NCBI GenBank assembly: GCA_963728295.1
Contig: CAVSKB010000004.1
Location: forward strand, 162,018-226,017
Direction: 5' to 3'
Source: DATJKD01 sp963728295
GTDB taxonomy: Bacteria > Pseudomonadota > Gammaproteobacteria > Steroidobacterales > Steroidobacteraceae
Length of the DNA: 64,000 bases
Part shown: positions 1 to 8,627 of the stretch, piece after piece
Layout: every line of letters starts with the position of its first letter
Numbering within the stretch: the first letter of the stretch is position 1
The notes under the pieces: model-generated
Databases searched by the model: none
Told to the model about the DNA's origin: nothing
Seen by the model: the letters and a program-made list of their open reading frames with translations, nothing else
Translations under genes and position numbers: made by a program

Positions 1-633
1 GAGCCGGTCGCGGCACTTCTCGAGATAACAGCGGTCGGCCATCTGCGCCATCATGTCCGCGGTTCCGACCAGGTGACCAACCTTTCGGTCGCTTGGATCG
101 TCGAGGCGGATCTGGTCGAACGGCACCTCGTAGCCCGTGAAGTGGACGATCTGCGTCGCGACCGGCACCCAGTCGGCGAGACCGAGCGTCGGCAGGTAGC
201 GGGTCAGGAACTGCGCGCTGCGCCCGACATGGGTGCGGGTGAACTCCGCGCCGTTGCGGTGCATCGTGTCGTCGGTCTGGCGGATGTAGCCCGCGTCGTG
301 AAAGAGCGCGACCACGATGCCCATCATGGCGCGCTCGGCGCCGAGGCGCTGCTCGACCGCGTGCGAGCGATCGTAGCCCGCGAGCAGCCGCGCCATCGCA
401 AGCGTGTCGTCGAGGCTGTGCTGCAGGTCGTGATAGACCGTGTCGCAGCCCAGGTAGCCCGGGAAATGCCCGTTGAAGAGGCGCTCGAAGTCGGCAAAGG
501 CCGTGTCGAGGCGCTCGACCTTGCCGCTTGGCCAGGTCTGCGAGTACAGCTCCTCGACCGCCCGTTTTACCGCCGGCACGGAACTCACCTGCACGGTGTT
601 GGTGACGTCGTAGTCACTGCGTCGGTACTGCAT
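1..633 (-). CDS. HD-domain phosphohydrolase-like protein, 3' end cut by window edge
   Basis: The minus strand is open from an ATG at 633 to the left edge of the window, giving 211 codons without a stop. The translation has paired metal-binding motifs typical of HD hydrolases: YHDLQHS near residues 67-73 and LFHDAGY near 110-116, with a further conserved His-rich helix (HRNGAEF) near 125. The spacing resembles cyclic-nucleotide phosphodiesterase-like HD proteins. The substrate cannot be told from sequence. A plus-strand frame over the same bases is a shadow of this gene. The C-terminus is missing. Confidence 0.7.
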   Translation of the reverse strand, partial: MQYRRSDYDVTNTVQVSSVPAVKRAVEELYSQTWPSGKVERLDTAFADFERLFNGHFPGYLGCDTVYHDLQHSLDDTLAMARLLAGYDRSHAVEQRLGAERAMMGIVVALFHDAGYIRQTDDTMHRNGAEFTRTHVGRSAQFLTRYLPTLGLADWVPVATQIVHFTGYEVPFDQIRLDDPSDRKVGHLVGTADMMAQMADRCYLEKCRDRL

Positions 634-740
634 AGCTTTTTGTTCTTATTCGACTGCTGGTGTCATTGCAGTGACTGCGAGTCTAGCCAAACGCCGATGG
701 AACACCAGAACAAAATTTGCGGGCACCGTCTGATTTCCAC

Positions 741-1508
741 CTATATGTCAAACACGGCGAGCACCGGTGCGTGGTCGGACGGCCGTTCTATCGCGCGCGG
801 CGACTTGTCGATGTGACACGCGACACACTTTTCCGCCATCGCGGCGCTCGCCAGGATCAGGTCGATACGGAGCCCGTGGTTCCTCCGGAAGGCCATCGCG
901 CGGTAGTCCCACCATGAATAGGTCTTCTCCGGCTGCTCGAACCGCCGGAAGCAGTCGACGAGGCCGATGGTCAGCAGCGCGCGGAGCGCCGCCCGCTCGG
1001 GCGGGCTCACGTGCACGGAGCCCTCCCAGGCTGCCGGGTCGTGCACGTCGCGGTCTTCGGGTGCGATGTTGTAATCGCCGAGCACGACGAGCCGTGGATG
1101 CTGCTCGAGCTCGGCGACGAGGTACCGGCGCAGCGACTCGAGCCAGCCGAGCTTGTAGGGGTATTTCGGTGAGTCGAGCGTCTGGCCGTTCGGTACGTAG
1201 ACGTCGACGATGCGCACGCCCGCGACCGTCGCGGCGATGACGCGCTTCTGATCGTCCTCGAGCGCCGGAATGCCGTGTGCGGCGTCCGCGGGCGCCGAGC
1301 GCGCCAGGATCGCGACCCCGTTGTATGTCCTCTGGCCGTTGTAGACGGGGTGCAGGCCCAGTGCCTCGAAATCGGCAACCGGAAAGTCCACGTCCGGGAT
1401 CTTGGTTTCCTGCAGCGCGATTACGTCGACGGGGTTCCGGGCCAGCCAGTCCTTGAGCTGCTGCAGGCGCACGCGCAGCGAATTGACGTTCCAGGTGGCG
1501 ATGCGCAT
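741..1508 (-). CDS. xth: Exodeoxyribonuclease III
   Basis: A 255-residue protein of the normal length for the ExoIII/AP-endonuclease family, which cuts DNA at abasic sites and degrades 3' ends in base excision repair. It starts MRIATWNVNS, has the catalytic glutamate in LQETK near residue 36, the GDYNIAPEDRDV segment near 145-156, and the terminal SDHAPV motif with the catalytic Asp-His pair. It is probably cytoplasmic and monomeric. It lies about 100 bp from the HD protein and 48 bp from prlC, on the same strand. Confidence 0.95.
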   Translation of the reverse strand: MRIATWNVNSLRVRLQQLKDWLARNPVDVIALQETKIPDVDFPVADFEALGLHPVYNGQRTYNGVAILARSAPADAAHGIPALEDDQKRVIAATVAGVRIVDVYVPNGQTLDSPKYPYKLGWLESLRRYLVAELEQHPRLVVLGDYNIAPEDRDVHDPAAWEGSVHVSPPERAALRALLTIGLVDCFRRFEQPEKTYSWWDYRAMAFRRNHGLRIDLILASAAMAEKCVACHIDKSPRAIERPSDHAPVLAVFDI

Positions 1509-1556
1509 CCCGGTCAGTCGCGTCGTCGCAGCCGCGGACGCGCCGGGCTCATCCGC

Positions 1557-3575
1557 TCAGGCCGCCAGCCCGAGCTGGCGCAGCAGTGGCTCGATCTCGG
1601 GGCGCCGGCCGCGGAACTCGACGAACGCCTCCATGGCGTCGCGGCTCCCGCCGCGCTCGAGGATCGCCTGCAGGAAGCGCCGCGCGGTGCCGACGTCGTA
1701 GATGCCGTGCTCCTCGAAAGCGCCGAATGCATCCGCCGAGAGCACCTCGGCCCACTTGTAGCTGTAGTAGCCCGCGGCGTAGCCGCCGGAGAACACGTGC
1801 TGGAAGCTGTTGGGAAAGCGATTGAAGACCGGTGCCGGAACGACCGACACCTCGGCGCGCACCTCGGCCAGCGTCTCGGCGACGCGCGGACCCTGCTGCG
1901 GCGAGTACTCGGCGTGCAGCCGGAAGTCGAACAGACCAAACTCGAGCTGGCGGACGGTCTGCATCCCGGCCTGGAAGCTGCGGGTCGCCTGCAGGCGCTC
2001 GAGCGTCGCGAGCGGCAGGGCCTCGCCCGTGTCGACGTGCGAGGAAATGAGCGGCAGCACCTCGCTCCGCCACGCGAAGTTTTCCATGAACTGGCTCGGC
2101 AGCTCGACCGCGTCCCAGGGCACGCCGTTGATGCCGGCAACGCTCGGGTAGTTCACTCGGGTCAGCATGTGATGGAGCCCGTGCCCGAACTCGTGAAACA
2201 CCGTAAGCACGTCGTGGTGGGTCAGCAGCGACGGCCGCTCACCGACCGGCGGCGCGAAGTTGCAGACCAGGTAGGCGATCGGCAGCGCGCGCGCCTGCCC
2301 GACCTGCAGGCGTCCGACGCATTCGTCCATCCATGCGCCGCTGCGCTTGTTGGCTCGCGCGTACAGGTCGAGAAAGAAGCCGCCGCGCGGCGTGCCATCG
2401 CGGTCGAGGATGTCGAAATACCGGACGTCCGGGTGATAGGCCGGCACGTCGCTGCGCGCCACGATCCGGATCCGGTACAGCCGCGAGGCGACCGCGAACA
2501 GACCCGCGAGCACGCGTGGCAGCGGGAAATAGGGCCTCAGCTCTTCCTCGGAGACTTCGAGCCGCGCGCGCTTCAACTGCTCGGAGTAATAGCCAACGTC
2601 CCAGGCCTCGAGCCTGCGGCCTGCAAAGCTTTCGAGCTCCTGGAATTCGCGCTCGGCCGCCGGGCGGCTCAGGCGGGCGAGCTGTCGCAGGAACTCGAGC
2701 ACCTCGTCGGGATCCCGTGCCATCTTCGTGGCGAGCGAGTACTCGGCGAAGTTCGCGAACCCGGCCAGGTTCGCGGCTTCGTGCCGCAGCGCGAGGATCT
2801 CTCCCATGAGCGGCGTGTTGTTCCACTTGCCCGCGTGCGGCCCCTGGTCGGAGGCCCGGGTTACCCAGGCCTCGTAGAATTCCCGTCGCAGCGGCTCGTT
2901 GTCGCAGTGCGTGAGCACCGCCTGGTAATTGGGCGCGTCGAGCGGCAGGAGCCAGCCCGGCAGACCTGCTGCCTGCGCCGCCGCGCGGGCGCGCTCGATG
3001 ATCATCGCAGGCAGGCCCGAGAGCTCCGCCTCGTCGCCAACCACCCGCGACCACGCATTCGTGGCATCGAGCACGTTCTCGTCGAACTTCGCCTGAACGC
3101 TCGCGAGCCGCTCCATCACCTGCCGGAACCGCTGCTTGCGATCCGCGGGCAGAGACACCCCTGCGAGCCGGAAGTCGCGCAGCGCATTTTCCAGGAGCTT
3201 GTGCTGCTCGGGTGCGAGGCCCGGGCCCTCCTGGTCGAGGATGCGCTGATAGGCCGCGCAGAGCGCCTCGTTCTGCGCAAGCTCGGTGTGATAGCTGGTG
3301 AGAAGCGGCAGGCAGGTGTTGTACGCCGCGCGCAGCTCCTCGCCGTTCAGCACGTTGTTCAGGTGACCGATAGGCGACCACGCGCGCGCGAGCACGTGAT
3401 GCATTCTTTCGATCGGCGCGACGAGACCGTCCCAGCCGTCGGCCCCCGCGTCGAGCAGGGCGGCGAGCTGGCGTCGGTTTCCATCGATCAGCGTGCGCAC
3501 CGCCGGTTCGGCATGCTCGGGCCGTATCCTGGCGAAGGGTGGCAGCTGGTAGTCCGTCAGCAGCGGGTTCAGCAT
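1557..3575 (-). CDS. prlC: Oligopeptidase A (M3 family zinc peptidase)
   Basis: A 672-residue protein matching the M3 metallopeptidase family, which degrades short peptides, including cleaved signal peptides, in the cytoplasm. The zinc site VFHEFGHGLHHML lies near residue 460, giving the HExxH motif. The N-terminus (MLNPLLTDYQLPPFARI) is the usual oligopeptidase A start. Full length, no frameshift seen. Confidence 0.95.
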   Translation of the reverse strand: MLNPLLTDYQLPPFARIRPEHAEPAVRTLIDGNRRQLAALLDAGADGWDGLVAPIERMHHVLARAWSPIGHLNNVLNGEELRAAYNTCLPLLTSYHTELAQNEALCAAYQRILDQEGPGLAPEQHKLLENALRDFRLAGVSLPADRKQRFRQVMERLASVQAKFDENVLDATNAWSRVVGDEAELSGLPAMIIERARAAAQAAGLPGWLLPLDAPNYQAVLTHCDNEPLRREFYEAWVTRASDQGPHAGKWNNTPLMGEILALRHEAANLAGFANFAEYSLATKMARDPDEVLEFLRQLARLSRPAAEREFQELESFAGRRLEAWDVGYYSEQLKRARLEVSEEELRPYFPLPRVLAGLFAVASRLYRIRIVARSDVPAYHPDVRYFDILDRDGTPRGGFFLDLYARANKRSGAWMDECVGRLQVGQARALPIAYLVCNFAPPVGERPSLLTHHDVLTVFHEFGHGLHHMLTRVNYPSVAGINGVPWDAVELPSQFMENFAWRSEVLPLISSHVDTGEALPLATLERLQATRSFQAGMQTVRQLEFGLFDFRLHAEYSPQQGPRVAETLAEVRAEVSVVPAPVFNRFPNSFQHVFSGGYAAGYYSYKWAEVLSADAFGAFEEHGIYDVGTARRFLQAILERGGSRDAMEAFVEFRGRRPEIEPLLRQLGLAA

Positions 3576-3609
3576 TGTTTTTGCGTTCGCTCCATCGATC
3601 CTGTCTATT

Positions 3610-4518
3610 TTAGGCGTTCCGCAGCAGGCCCTGCATCAGCCAGCCAAGCGCGTACACGGCCGCAAAGAATCCGGCGAAAGCGAGATACGCGCGGCGCCGG
3701 TACCGGCGGGCGAGGTGTGCCGCCTTGAAGGTCGCCAGCAGGAAGAGCTGTCCGTTGTCGGGATGGCCGAGCACGTGCAAGGCGTCCGCGGCGGGTCGCT
3801 CGGCGCGTTGCCGTTCGACGGTGAGACGCGCCTCCGCCCGCGCCTTCTCCCATTCCTCGAGGCTGACCGAGCCGTCCCGATCGCGATCGAACCGGTGCTT
3901 GAGCACCTCCTGGTCCTGCTTCCATTCTGCGAGCAGGGCGCGCACGGCGTCTTCCGTCACGCCATCGCCAGTTCCGCTCACCGAACGGAAGCCGCCCAGC
4001 GCATAGACCTGTTCGTGCACGTGGATGCGTTCCTCGAAATAACGGTAGTCGCGCCCGGGGAGGCCGCGAGCGGTCGTGCCCGGCATCCCGGTCGGCCAGG
4101 GCGTGGCGCCGTACCATGCCGTCGATTCCGCGGCGAGAACTTCGGCGTCCGCCGGCTGGACGATGCACTCGCCGGTGCCGTCGTCGATCAGGAACGGCTG
4201 ACCGGATCGGCCGCTCGCGACGGTGCGCCAGGCCTCTCGCCGGCCGCCTCGGGTCCCGGACTCGCTCCGGTGCTGCACCCGGTAGCGCCACCAGACGCAG
4301 TCGCGCTGCGTCAGGGGGGCGAGATTCGTCGTGCCCGCCAGCGGCCGCGCGCGCCCCTCGAGTTCGACGTAGCCCTGCGCCGCCGAGCGTACCCGCGATG
4401 TCGGCGTGTCCTCGATCACGCGTGCGACGTGCAGGAAGCGGAAGGCGAACCAACCGCCGCCGATCACCGCGGCGCCGAGGTTCAGCACCCAGAACCACGC
4501 GTCCGACGGATCAGCCAA
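3610..4518 (-). CDS. GIDE-domain membrane protein with an EF-hand loop
   Basis: About 300 residues. Membrane segments flank a soluble region: an N-terminal helix around FWVLNLGAAVIGGGW and a C-terminal helix around FAGFFAAVYALGWL. The soluble part resembles the bacterial GIDE domain (relative of eukaryotic E3 ligase MUL1, here without a RING). It contains a canonical calcium loop, DRDRDGSVSLEE, inside its distal half. The longest frame starts with an ATG at 4560 but would overlap lemA by 50 bases; a TTG at 4516-4518 overlapping the lemA stop looks more likely. LemA and GIDE-like proteins often sit together, so a shared envelope role is inferred. Confidence 0.7.
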   Translation of the reverse strand: MADPSDAWFWVLNLGAAVIGGGWFAFRFLHVARVIEDTPTSRVRSAAQGYVELEGRARPLAGTTNLAPLTQRDCVWWRYRVQHRSESGTRGGRREAWRTVASGRSGQPFLIDDGTGECIVQPADAEVLAAESTAWYGATPWPTGMPGTTARGLPGRDYRYFEERIHVHEQVYALGGFRSVSGTGDGVTEDAVRALLAEWKQDQEVLKHRFDRDRDGSVSLEEWEKARAEARLTVERQRAERPAADALHVLGHPDNGQLFLLATFKAAHLARRYRRRAYLAFAGFFAAVYALGWLMQGLLRNA

Positions 4519-5083
4519 ACAACTTGCCCAGATCCACGTCGCGTCGCTGTTCCTCGGCAAACTCGAGCAGCGGCGCGGGCTTGAAGTCGAAAAGACGGGC
4601 GACGATGAGGTCGGGGAAGGTCTGGATCCGTATGTTGTTCAGGTTGACCGACTCGTTGTAGAGCTCACGGCGGTCGGCGATGGCTTCCTCGAGCTCGGTG
4701 ATGCGGCCCTGCAGGTGGCGGAAACCGGCATCGGCCTTGAGCTCCGGGTAGTTCTCGGCCACCGCGAACAACCGGCCAAGCCCGGCGCGGAGCTGCTCCT
4801 CGGCGGCGCCGAGCGCCGTGACGTCCCCCTGGCCCTGCGCGCGGAATACGGCCGACCGCGCCTGCATCACGCGCTCGAGCGTCTCCTGCTCGTACGCCAT
4901 GTAGCGCTTGCAGGTCTCGACGAGCTTCGGCAGTTCCTCGTGGCGCTGCGTAAGCAGAACATCGATGTTCGCCCAGGCCTTGCGCACGTTTTCTCGCAGC
5001 GCAACGAGCCCGTTGTAGATGCGAACGCAATAGATCGCGACGACCACGAGGAGCGCGAGAAAGAGCAGGGGTACGACCAGCAT
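4511..5083 (-). CDS. lemA: LemA family protein
   Basis: 190 residues. One N-terminal membrane helix (MLVVPLLFLALLVVVAIYC) is followed by the long alpha-helical LemA domain with the typical NGLVALRENVRKAWANIDV and ENYPELKA motifs. The start at 5083 puts the membrane anchor at the N-terminus; an upstream in-frame ATG at 5182 would add 33 unconserved residues. Function in bacteria is poorly known; it is membrane-anchored with the domain probably outside the cytoplasm. It overlaps the GIDE-like gene by a few bases. Confidence 0.88.
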   Translation of the reverse strand: MLVVPLLFLALLVVVAIYCVRIYNGLVALRENVRKAWANIDVLLTQRHEELPKLVETCKRYMAYEQETLERVMQARSAVFRAQGQGDVTALGAAEEQLRAGLGRLFAVAENYPELKADAGFRHLQGRITELEEAIADRRELYNESVNLNNIRIQTFPDLIVARLFDFKPAPLLEFAEEQRRDVDLGKLFG

Positions 5084-5184
5084 CGGGGAGCTCCGTATCG
5101 GCCGGGGAGACCGGCCGGCGCGCCAGATTGCCGGTTCCGGGCGACCACCGTCTAGACTAAGGTTCGCAGATTCGGATTCCACGC

Positions 5185-5715
5185 ATGACCCTGCGAGCCT
5201 ACCTGGACAAGTCGCCGTCGCTCGGCGAGGGCGTTTATGTCGATCCTACGGCCCTGGTGATCGGGGATGTGACGCTGGGCACGCAGTCCTCGGTCTGGCC
5301 GATGACGGTGATCCGCGGTGACGTCAACCACATCCGTGTCGGCGCGCGCAGCAACGTGCAGGACGGCAGCGTCCTGCACGTATCGCGGCCGTTTCCGGGC
5401 CGTGAGTCCGGTTGGCCGCTCGAGGTCGGCGAGGAAGTCACGATCGGGCACCAGGTCGTGATCCACGGCTGCACGATTGGCAACCGCTGCCTGATCGGCA
5501 TCGGTTCGATCGTGCTCGACGGGGTCGTCGTCGAGGACGAGGTGATGATCGGCGCGGGCAGCATCGTCACGCCCGGCAAGCGGCTCTCCTCGCACGGCCT
5601 GTACCTCGGGAACCCGGCGCGCCGGGTGCGGGAGCTGACCGCCGCCGAGATCGAGCGCTTTCCGGTGGTCGCGCGCAACTACATCGACCTGGCGCGCGAA
5701 TACTCCGGCCGCTAG
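5185..5715 (+). CDS. yrdA: Gamma-carbonic anhydrase-like hexapeptide protein
   Basis: 176 residues with left-handed beta-helix hexapeptide repeats (VIGDVTLGTQSSVWPMTVIR, IGHQVVIHGCTIGNRCLIGI). Metal-ligand histidines occur in the expected places: DGSVLHV near residue 60 and IGHQVVIHGC near 88-94. The family (YrdA/PaaY/CaiE) is trimeric and binds zinc or iron; activity as a carbonic anhydrase is known for some members only. It is divergent from lemA, with about 100 bp between them. Confidence 0.9.
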   Translation: MTLRAYLDKSPSLGEGVYVDPTALVIGDVTLGTQSSVWPMTVIRGDVNHIRVGARSNVQDGSVLHVSRPFPGRESGWPLEVGEEVTIGHQVVIHGCTIGNRCLIGIGSIVLDGVVVEDEVMIGAGSIVTPGKRLSSHGLYLGNPARRVRELTAAEIERFPVVARNYIDLAREYSGR

Positions 5716-6085
5716 CCCGATCGCTCGGCCGCGGTGGCTGCTCGCCGTCGCTCGGCCGGGTGGCTGCTCGCCGCCGCTCGGCCCGGGTATCTCGTGGGCC
5801 GGTCACCACGATCGAAGGACGTTACAGGGCTCCCGAGGGTGCCCCGCACATCTTGTCGGAGCACGCCGGATCGCTGGCGGTATCGCGGAATCGTCGCAGA
5901 GTCATCACCTAGGAGTGGTCCGCGACGTCTACCGGCGATTGCTCAGGCGTGGTTTCGGCCCACGAGACACCCGGTCCAAACGCCGGCTCGCCGAGGCCAC
6001 GGTGGGGTCGCGAGCCGGCGAGCCTCTACAGCCGCGGCCGCGTGTCGGCGAGCAGCCACCACCGCTGAGCGTCGCCGTGCCGGTG
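5716..6085. other. Intergenic stretch with short GC-rich repeats, no gene seen
   Basis: Between the hexapeptide protein and aroE no convincing coding frame is visible. The stretch holds the direct and inverted repeats listed separately. Plus-strand frames here are Arg-rich and look like noise. Confidence 0.6.
5723..5788. repeat. Tandem 26-27 bp repeat with a distant inverted copy
   Basis: Two near-identical units run 5723-5749 and 5750-5775, each containing GGTGGCTGCTCGCCG flanked by GCTCGGCC; a third partial unit starts at 5776. The reverse complement GGCGAGCAGCCACC recurs at 6047-6060, so the tandem pair and the distant copy could fold into a long stem with a loop of roughly 270 bases. Role unknown. 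Confidence 0.6.
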
Positions 6086-6943
6086 CTAGTGCGCCGGCTG
6101 CATCCGCGAGCGCAACGCCTCGAGCACCGGCGCCGTGTCGGGGCGCACGCTGCGCCACAGTCCGAAGGCCTCCGCCGCCTGCTCCACCAGCATCCCCCAG
6201 CCCTGCACCGAACGCTCGGCGCCATGGACGCGACCCCAGTTGGTGAACGGGGTCTCGGTCGTGCCATAGGACATGTCATAGCAGGTGGTGAGCGCGTCGA
6301 CGACGCTCGCGGGAATTGCCGGAACCTCGCCGCGCAGGCTGGCCGAGGTCGCATTGACGATCAGGTCGTAATGCTCCTCCTGCAGCTCACCGAAAGCGCA
6401 ACCCGAAACCGGCCCCAACGGCGCGAATTCCCGCACGAGCTGATCGGCGCGCGCGACCGTGCGGTTCGCGATGACAAGCACGCGCGGGTTGAGCTCGAGC
6501 AGCGGGCCGATCACGCCGCGCGCCGCGCCGCCGGCACCCAGCAGCAGGATGCGCGGCTCGGTCCAGCGCAGCCCGAGGTTGCGGCGCAGATCGGCCACCA
6601 GCCCGACCCCGTCGGTGTTGTCGCCGACGAGATTCTGCCCGTCCAGGATAATCGTGTTGACCGCGTCCGCGAGTTGCGCCCGCGGCGTGAGCTCGTTCAC
6701 CAGGTCGGCGGCGGCGTGCTTGTGCGGCACGGTGACGTTGACGCCGCGGCCGCCCGCGCTGAAGAACTCGAGCACGTCGCTGCGGAAACGCTCGGGCGGC
6801 GATTCGTACAGCCGGTAGCTAAGGTCCTGCTGCGTCTGGCGCGCGAACATCCCGTGAATGAACGGCGACCAGCTGTGAGCGACCGGGTAACCAAAGAGAC
6901 CGTAGGCGTCTGTCACGGCGAGGCTCAGCCCGAGCGTAGCCAC
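6086..6943 (-). CDS. aroE: Shikimate dehydrogenase
   Basis: 285 residues, full length. It catalyses NADPH-dependent reduction of 3-dehydroshikimate in aromatic amino acid biosynthesis. Visible motifs: GYPVAHSWSPFIH near residue 20 (substrate-binding serines), NVTVPHKHAA with the catalytic lysine near 75, GDNTDGVGL near 110, and the nucleotide loop LLGAGGAARG near 135. It overlaps the hemB stop by 19 bases on the same strand, so the two are probably co-transcribed. Confidence 0.95.
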   Translation of the reverse strand: MATLGLSLAVTDAYGLFGYPVAHSWSPFIHGMFARQTQQDLSYRLYESPPERFRSDVLEFFSAGGRGVNVTVPHKHAAADLVNELTPRAQLADAVNTIILDGQNLVGDNTDGVGLVADLRRNLGLRWTEPRILLLGAGGAARGVIGPLLELNPRVLVIANRTVARADQLVREFAPLGPVSGCAFGELQEEHYDLIVNATSASLRGEVPAIPASVVDALTTCYDMSYGTTETPFTNWGRVHGAERSVQGWGMLVEQAAEAFGLWRSVRPDTAPVLEALRSRMQPAH

Positions 6944-7941
6944 TCTGCGGCCCGGCGCGCGAAATAGGTGAGGATGCCGTCGGCGCCCGCGCGACGCATC
7001 GCGAGCAGCGACTCGAGCACCACCTGTCGCTCGTCGAGCCAGCCGTGGCCGGCGGCCGCCATCAGCATCGAATATTCACCGCTCACCTGGTAGACGAAGG
7101 TCGGCACGCCGAAGCGATCCTTTACGCGGCGCACAACGTCGAGGTAGGGCATCCCCGGCTTGATCATCACCATGTCGGCGCCCTCCTCGAGATCGAGCGC
7201 AACCTCGCGCAGCGCCTCGTCGGAATTGGCCGGGTCCATCTGGAAGCCGTGCTTGGTCCCCTTGCCCAGGTTGGCCGCCGAGCCCACCGCGTCCCGGAAC
7301 GGACCATAGAAGCCGGAAGCGTACTTGGCGGAGTAGGCCAGGATGCGGGTGTTGACGTGGCCCGCCGACTCGAGCGCCTCGCGGATTGCCCCGATGCGTC
7401 CGTCCATCATGTCCGACGGCGCCACGACGTCTGCGCCGGCCTCGGCTTGCGACACGGCCTGCCGGACCAGTGCTTCCACGGTCACGTCGTTCAGGACGTA
7501 TCCCGTGTCGTCGACGATCCCGTCGAGTCCGTGCGTCGTGAACGGATCGAGCGCGACGTCGGTGACGACGCCGAGCTCGGGTACGGCCTTCTTCAGCGCA
7601 CGGGTCGCCCGCTGCGCCACGCCTTCCGGGTTCCAGGCTTCTCGTCCGTCGAGGGTCTTGGCCGCGGGCGGTGTGACCGGGAAGAGCGCGATCGCCGGCA
7701 CGCCGAGCTTTGCCACGGTTTCCGCCTCGCGCAGCAGCTCCTCGATGCTGAGCCGCTCGACACCGGGCATCGATGGAACGGGCGTACGCAGGGCGCCCCT
7801 GCCGTCCGTGACGAATACCGGATAGATGAGGTCGGCGGCCGAGAGCGTGGTCTCGCGCATCAGTCGCCGCGAGAAATCGTCGCGCCGCATGCGGCGTAGT
7901 CGAACACGGGGGAACCGTGGCGGAGTTTCATCCAGACTCAT
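6925..7941 (-). CDS. hemB: Delta-aminolevulinic acid dehydratase (porphobilinogen synthase)
   Basis: 338 residues, typical length. It condenses two 5-aminolevulinate molecules to porphobilinogen in haem synthesis. The Schiff-base lysines are visible in YSAKYASGFYGPFRDA near residue 205 and MVMIKPGMPYLDV near 260. The metal-site segment DVALDPFTTHG lacks the cysteines of zinc enzymes, pointing to the magnesium-dependent class. Confidence 0.95.
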   Translation of the reverse strand: MSLDETPPRFPRVRLRRMRRDDFSRRLMRETTLSAADLIYPVFVTDGRGALRTPVPSMPGVERLSIEELLREAETVAKLGVPAIALFPVTPPAAKTLDGREAWNPEGVAQRATRALKKAVPELGVVTDVALDPFTTHGLDGIVDDTGYVLNDVTVEALVRQAVSQAEAGADVVAPSDMMDGRIGAIREALESAGHVNTRILAYSAKYASGFYGPFRDAVGSAANLGKGTKHGFQMDPANSDEALREVALDLEEGADMVMIKPGMPYLDVVRRVKDRFGVPTFVYQVSGEYSMLMAAAGHGWLDERQVVLESLLAMRRAGADGILTYFARRAAEWLRSG

Positions 7942-8076
7942 CAGGAACCCCGTTTCCGGCGGTACGTGGTTTGCACGGGCTCGGGCCTCGGCGCTATCGT
8001 GCGCAAACCGCGGTAGGCAGCCACCCGCGCCGCCCGACCCGGTGAAATCCTGCCGGCTGATGCCCGGTCTTTATAC

Positions 8077-8601
8077 ATGAACGTCCCGCTGGCCGGAAAG
8101 GACAGGGAGCGCTGGTTCGCCCGGCTCTGCGAAGAGCTTCGGCCGGACCTGTTTCGCTTCGCCTTCTGGCTGGCGCGGGACCGGCAGGTCGCAGAGGACG
8201 TCGTGCAGGAGTCACTGCTGCGAGCCTGGCGGTCGCGGGACAGCCTCGAGACGCAAGGCTCGGCTCGGCACTGGCTGCTCACGATCGTGCGCCGCGAGCA
8301 CGCGCGGCGTTTCGAGCGCAAGCGGTTCGAGACCGTGCAGGTGGATGAGCTGGTGGATGACGAGTCGCCCGAGCTTGCTGTCACCGAGGAGCGCGAGGTG
8401 CTGGATATGCGGCGGGCAATCATGCGTCTGCCGGACGACTACCGTGAGCCCCTGGTGCTGCAGGTACTGATGGGACAGACGACGCACGAGATCGCGGCCG
8501 AGCTCGGCCTGACGCAGGGCGCAGTGCTCACGCGCCTGTTTCGCGCGCGGCAGAAGCTGCGCCGCGAGCTCGGGCTCGGGGACTCCGGCGACGAGGATTG
8601 A
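8077..8601 (+). CDS. ECF-type RNA polymerase sigma factor
   Basis: 174 residues. Region 2 (RPDLFRFAFWLARDRQVAEDVVQESLLRAW) spans roughly residues 22-50 and region 4 (LPDDYREPLVLQVLMG followed by a helix-turn-helix TTHEIAAELGLTQGAVLTRLFRARQKLR) spans roughly 120-165. Such factors direct RNA polymerase to stress promoters and are held by a membrane anti-sigma factor, here encoded 26 bp downstream. Confidence 0.92.
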   Translation: MNVPLAGKDRERWFARLCEELRPDLFRFAFWLARDRQVAEDVVQESLLRAWRSRDSLETQGSARHWLLTIVRREHARRFERKRFETVQVDELVDDESPELAVTEEREVLDMRRAIMRLPDDYREPLVLQVLMGQTTHEIAAELGLTQGAVLTRLFRARQKLRRELGLGDSGDED

Positions 8602-8627
8602 GTACGGGCGTTGCACGGTGAACTGAC

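Noticed and set aside
1275..3728. A very long plus-strand open frame across the oligopeptidase A gene
   Set aside because: It is the antisense shadow of prlC in GC-rich DNA; composition is Arg/Gly/Val-rich and it crosses three real genes. Similar shadows lie opposite gltS (31822-33309) and the ICMT-CPBP gene (28106-29224).
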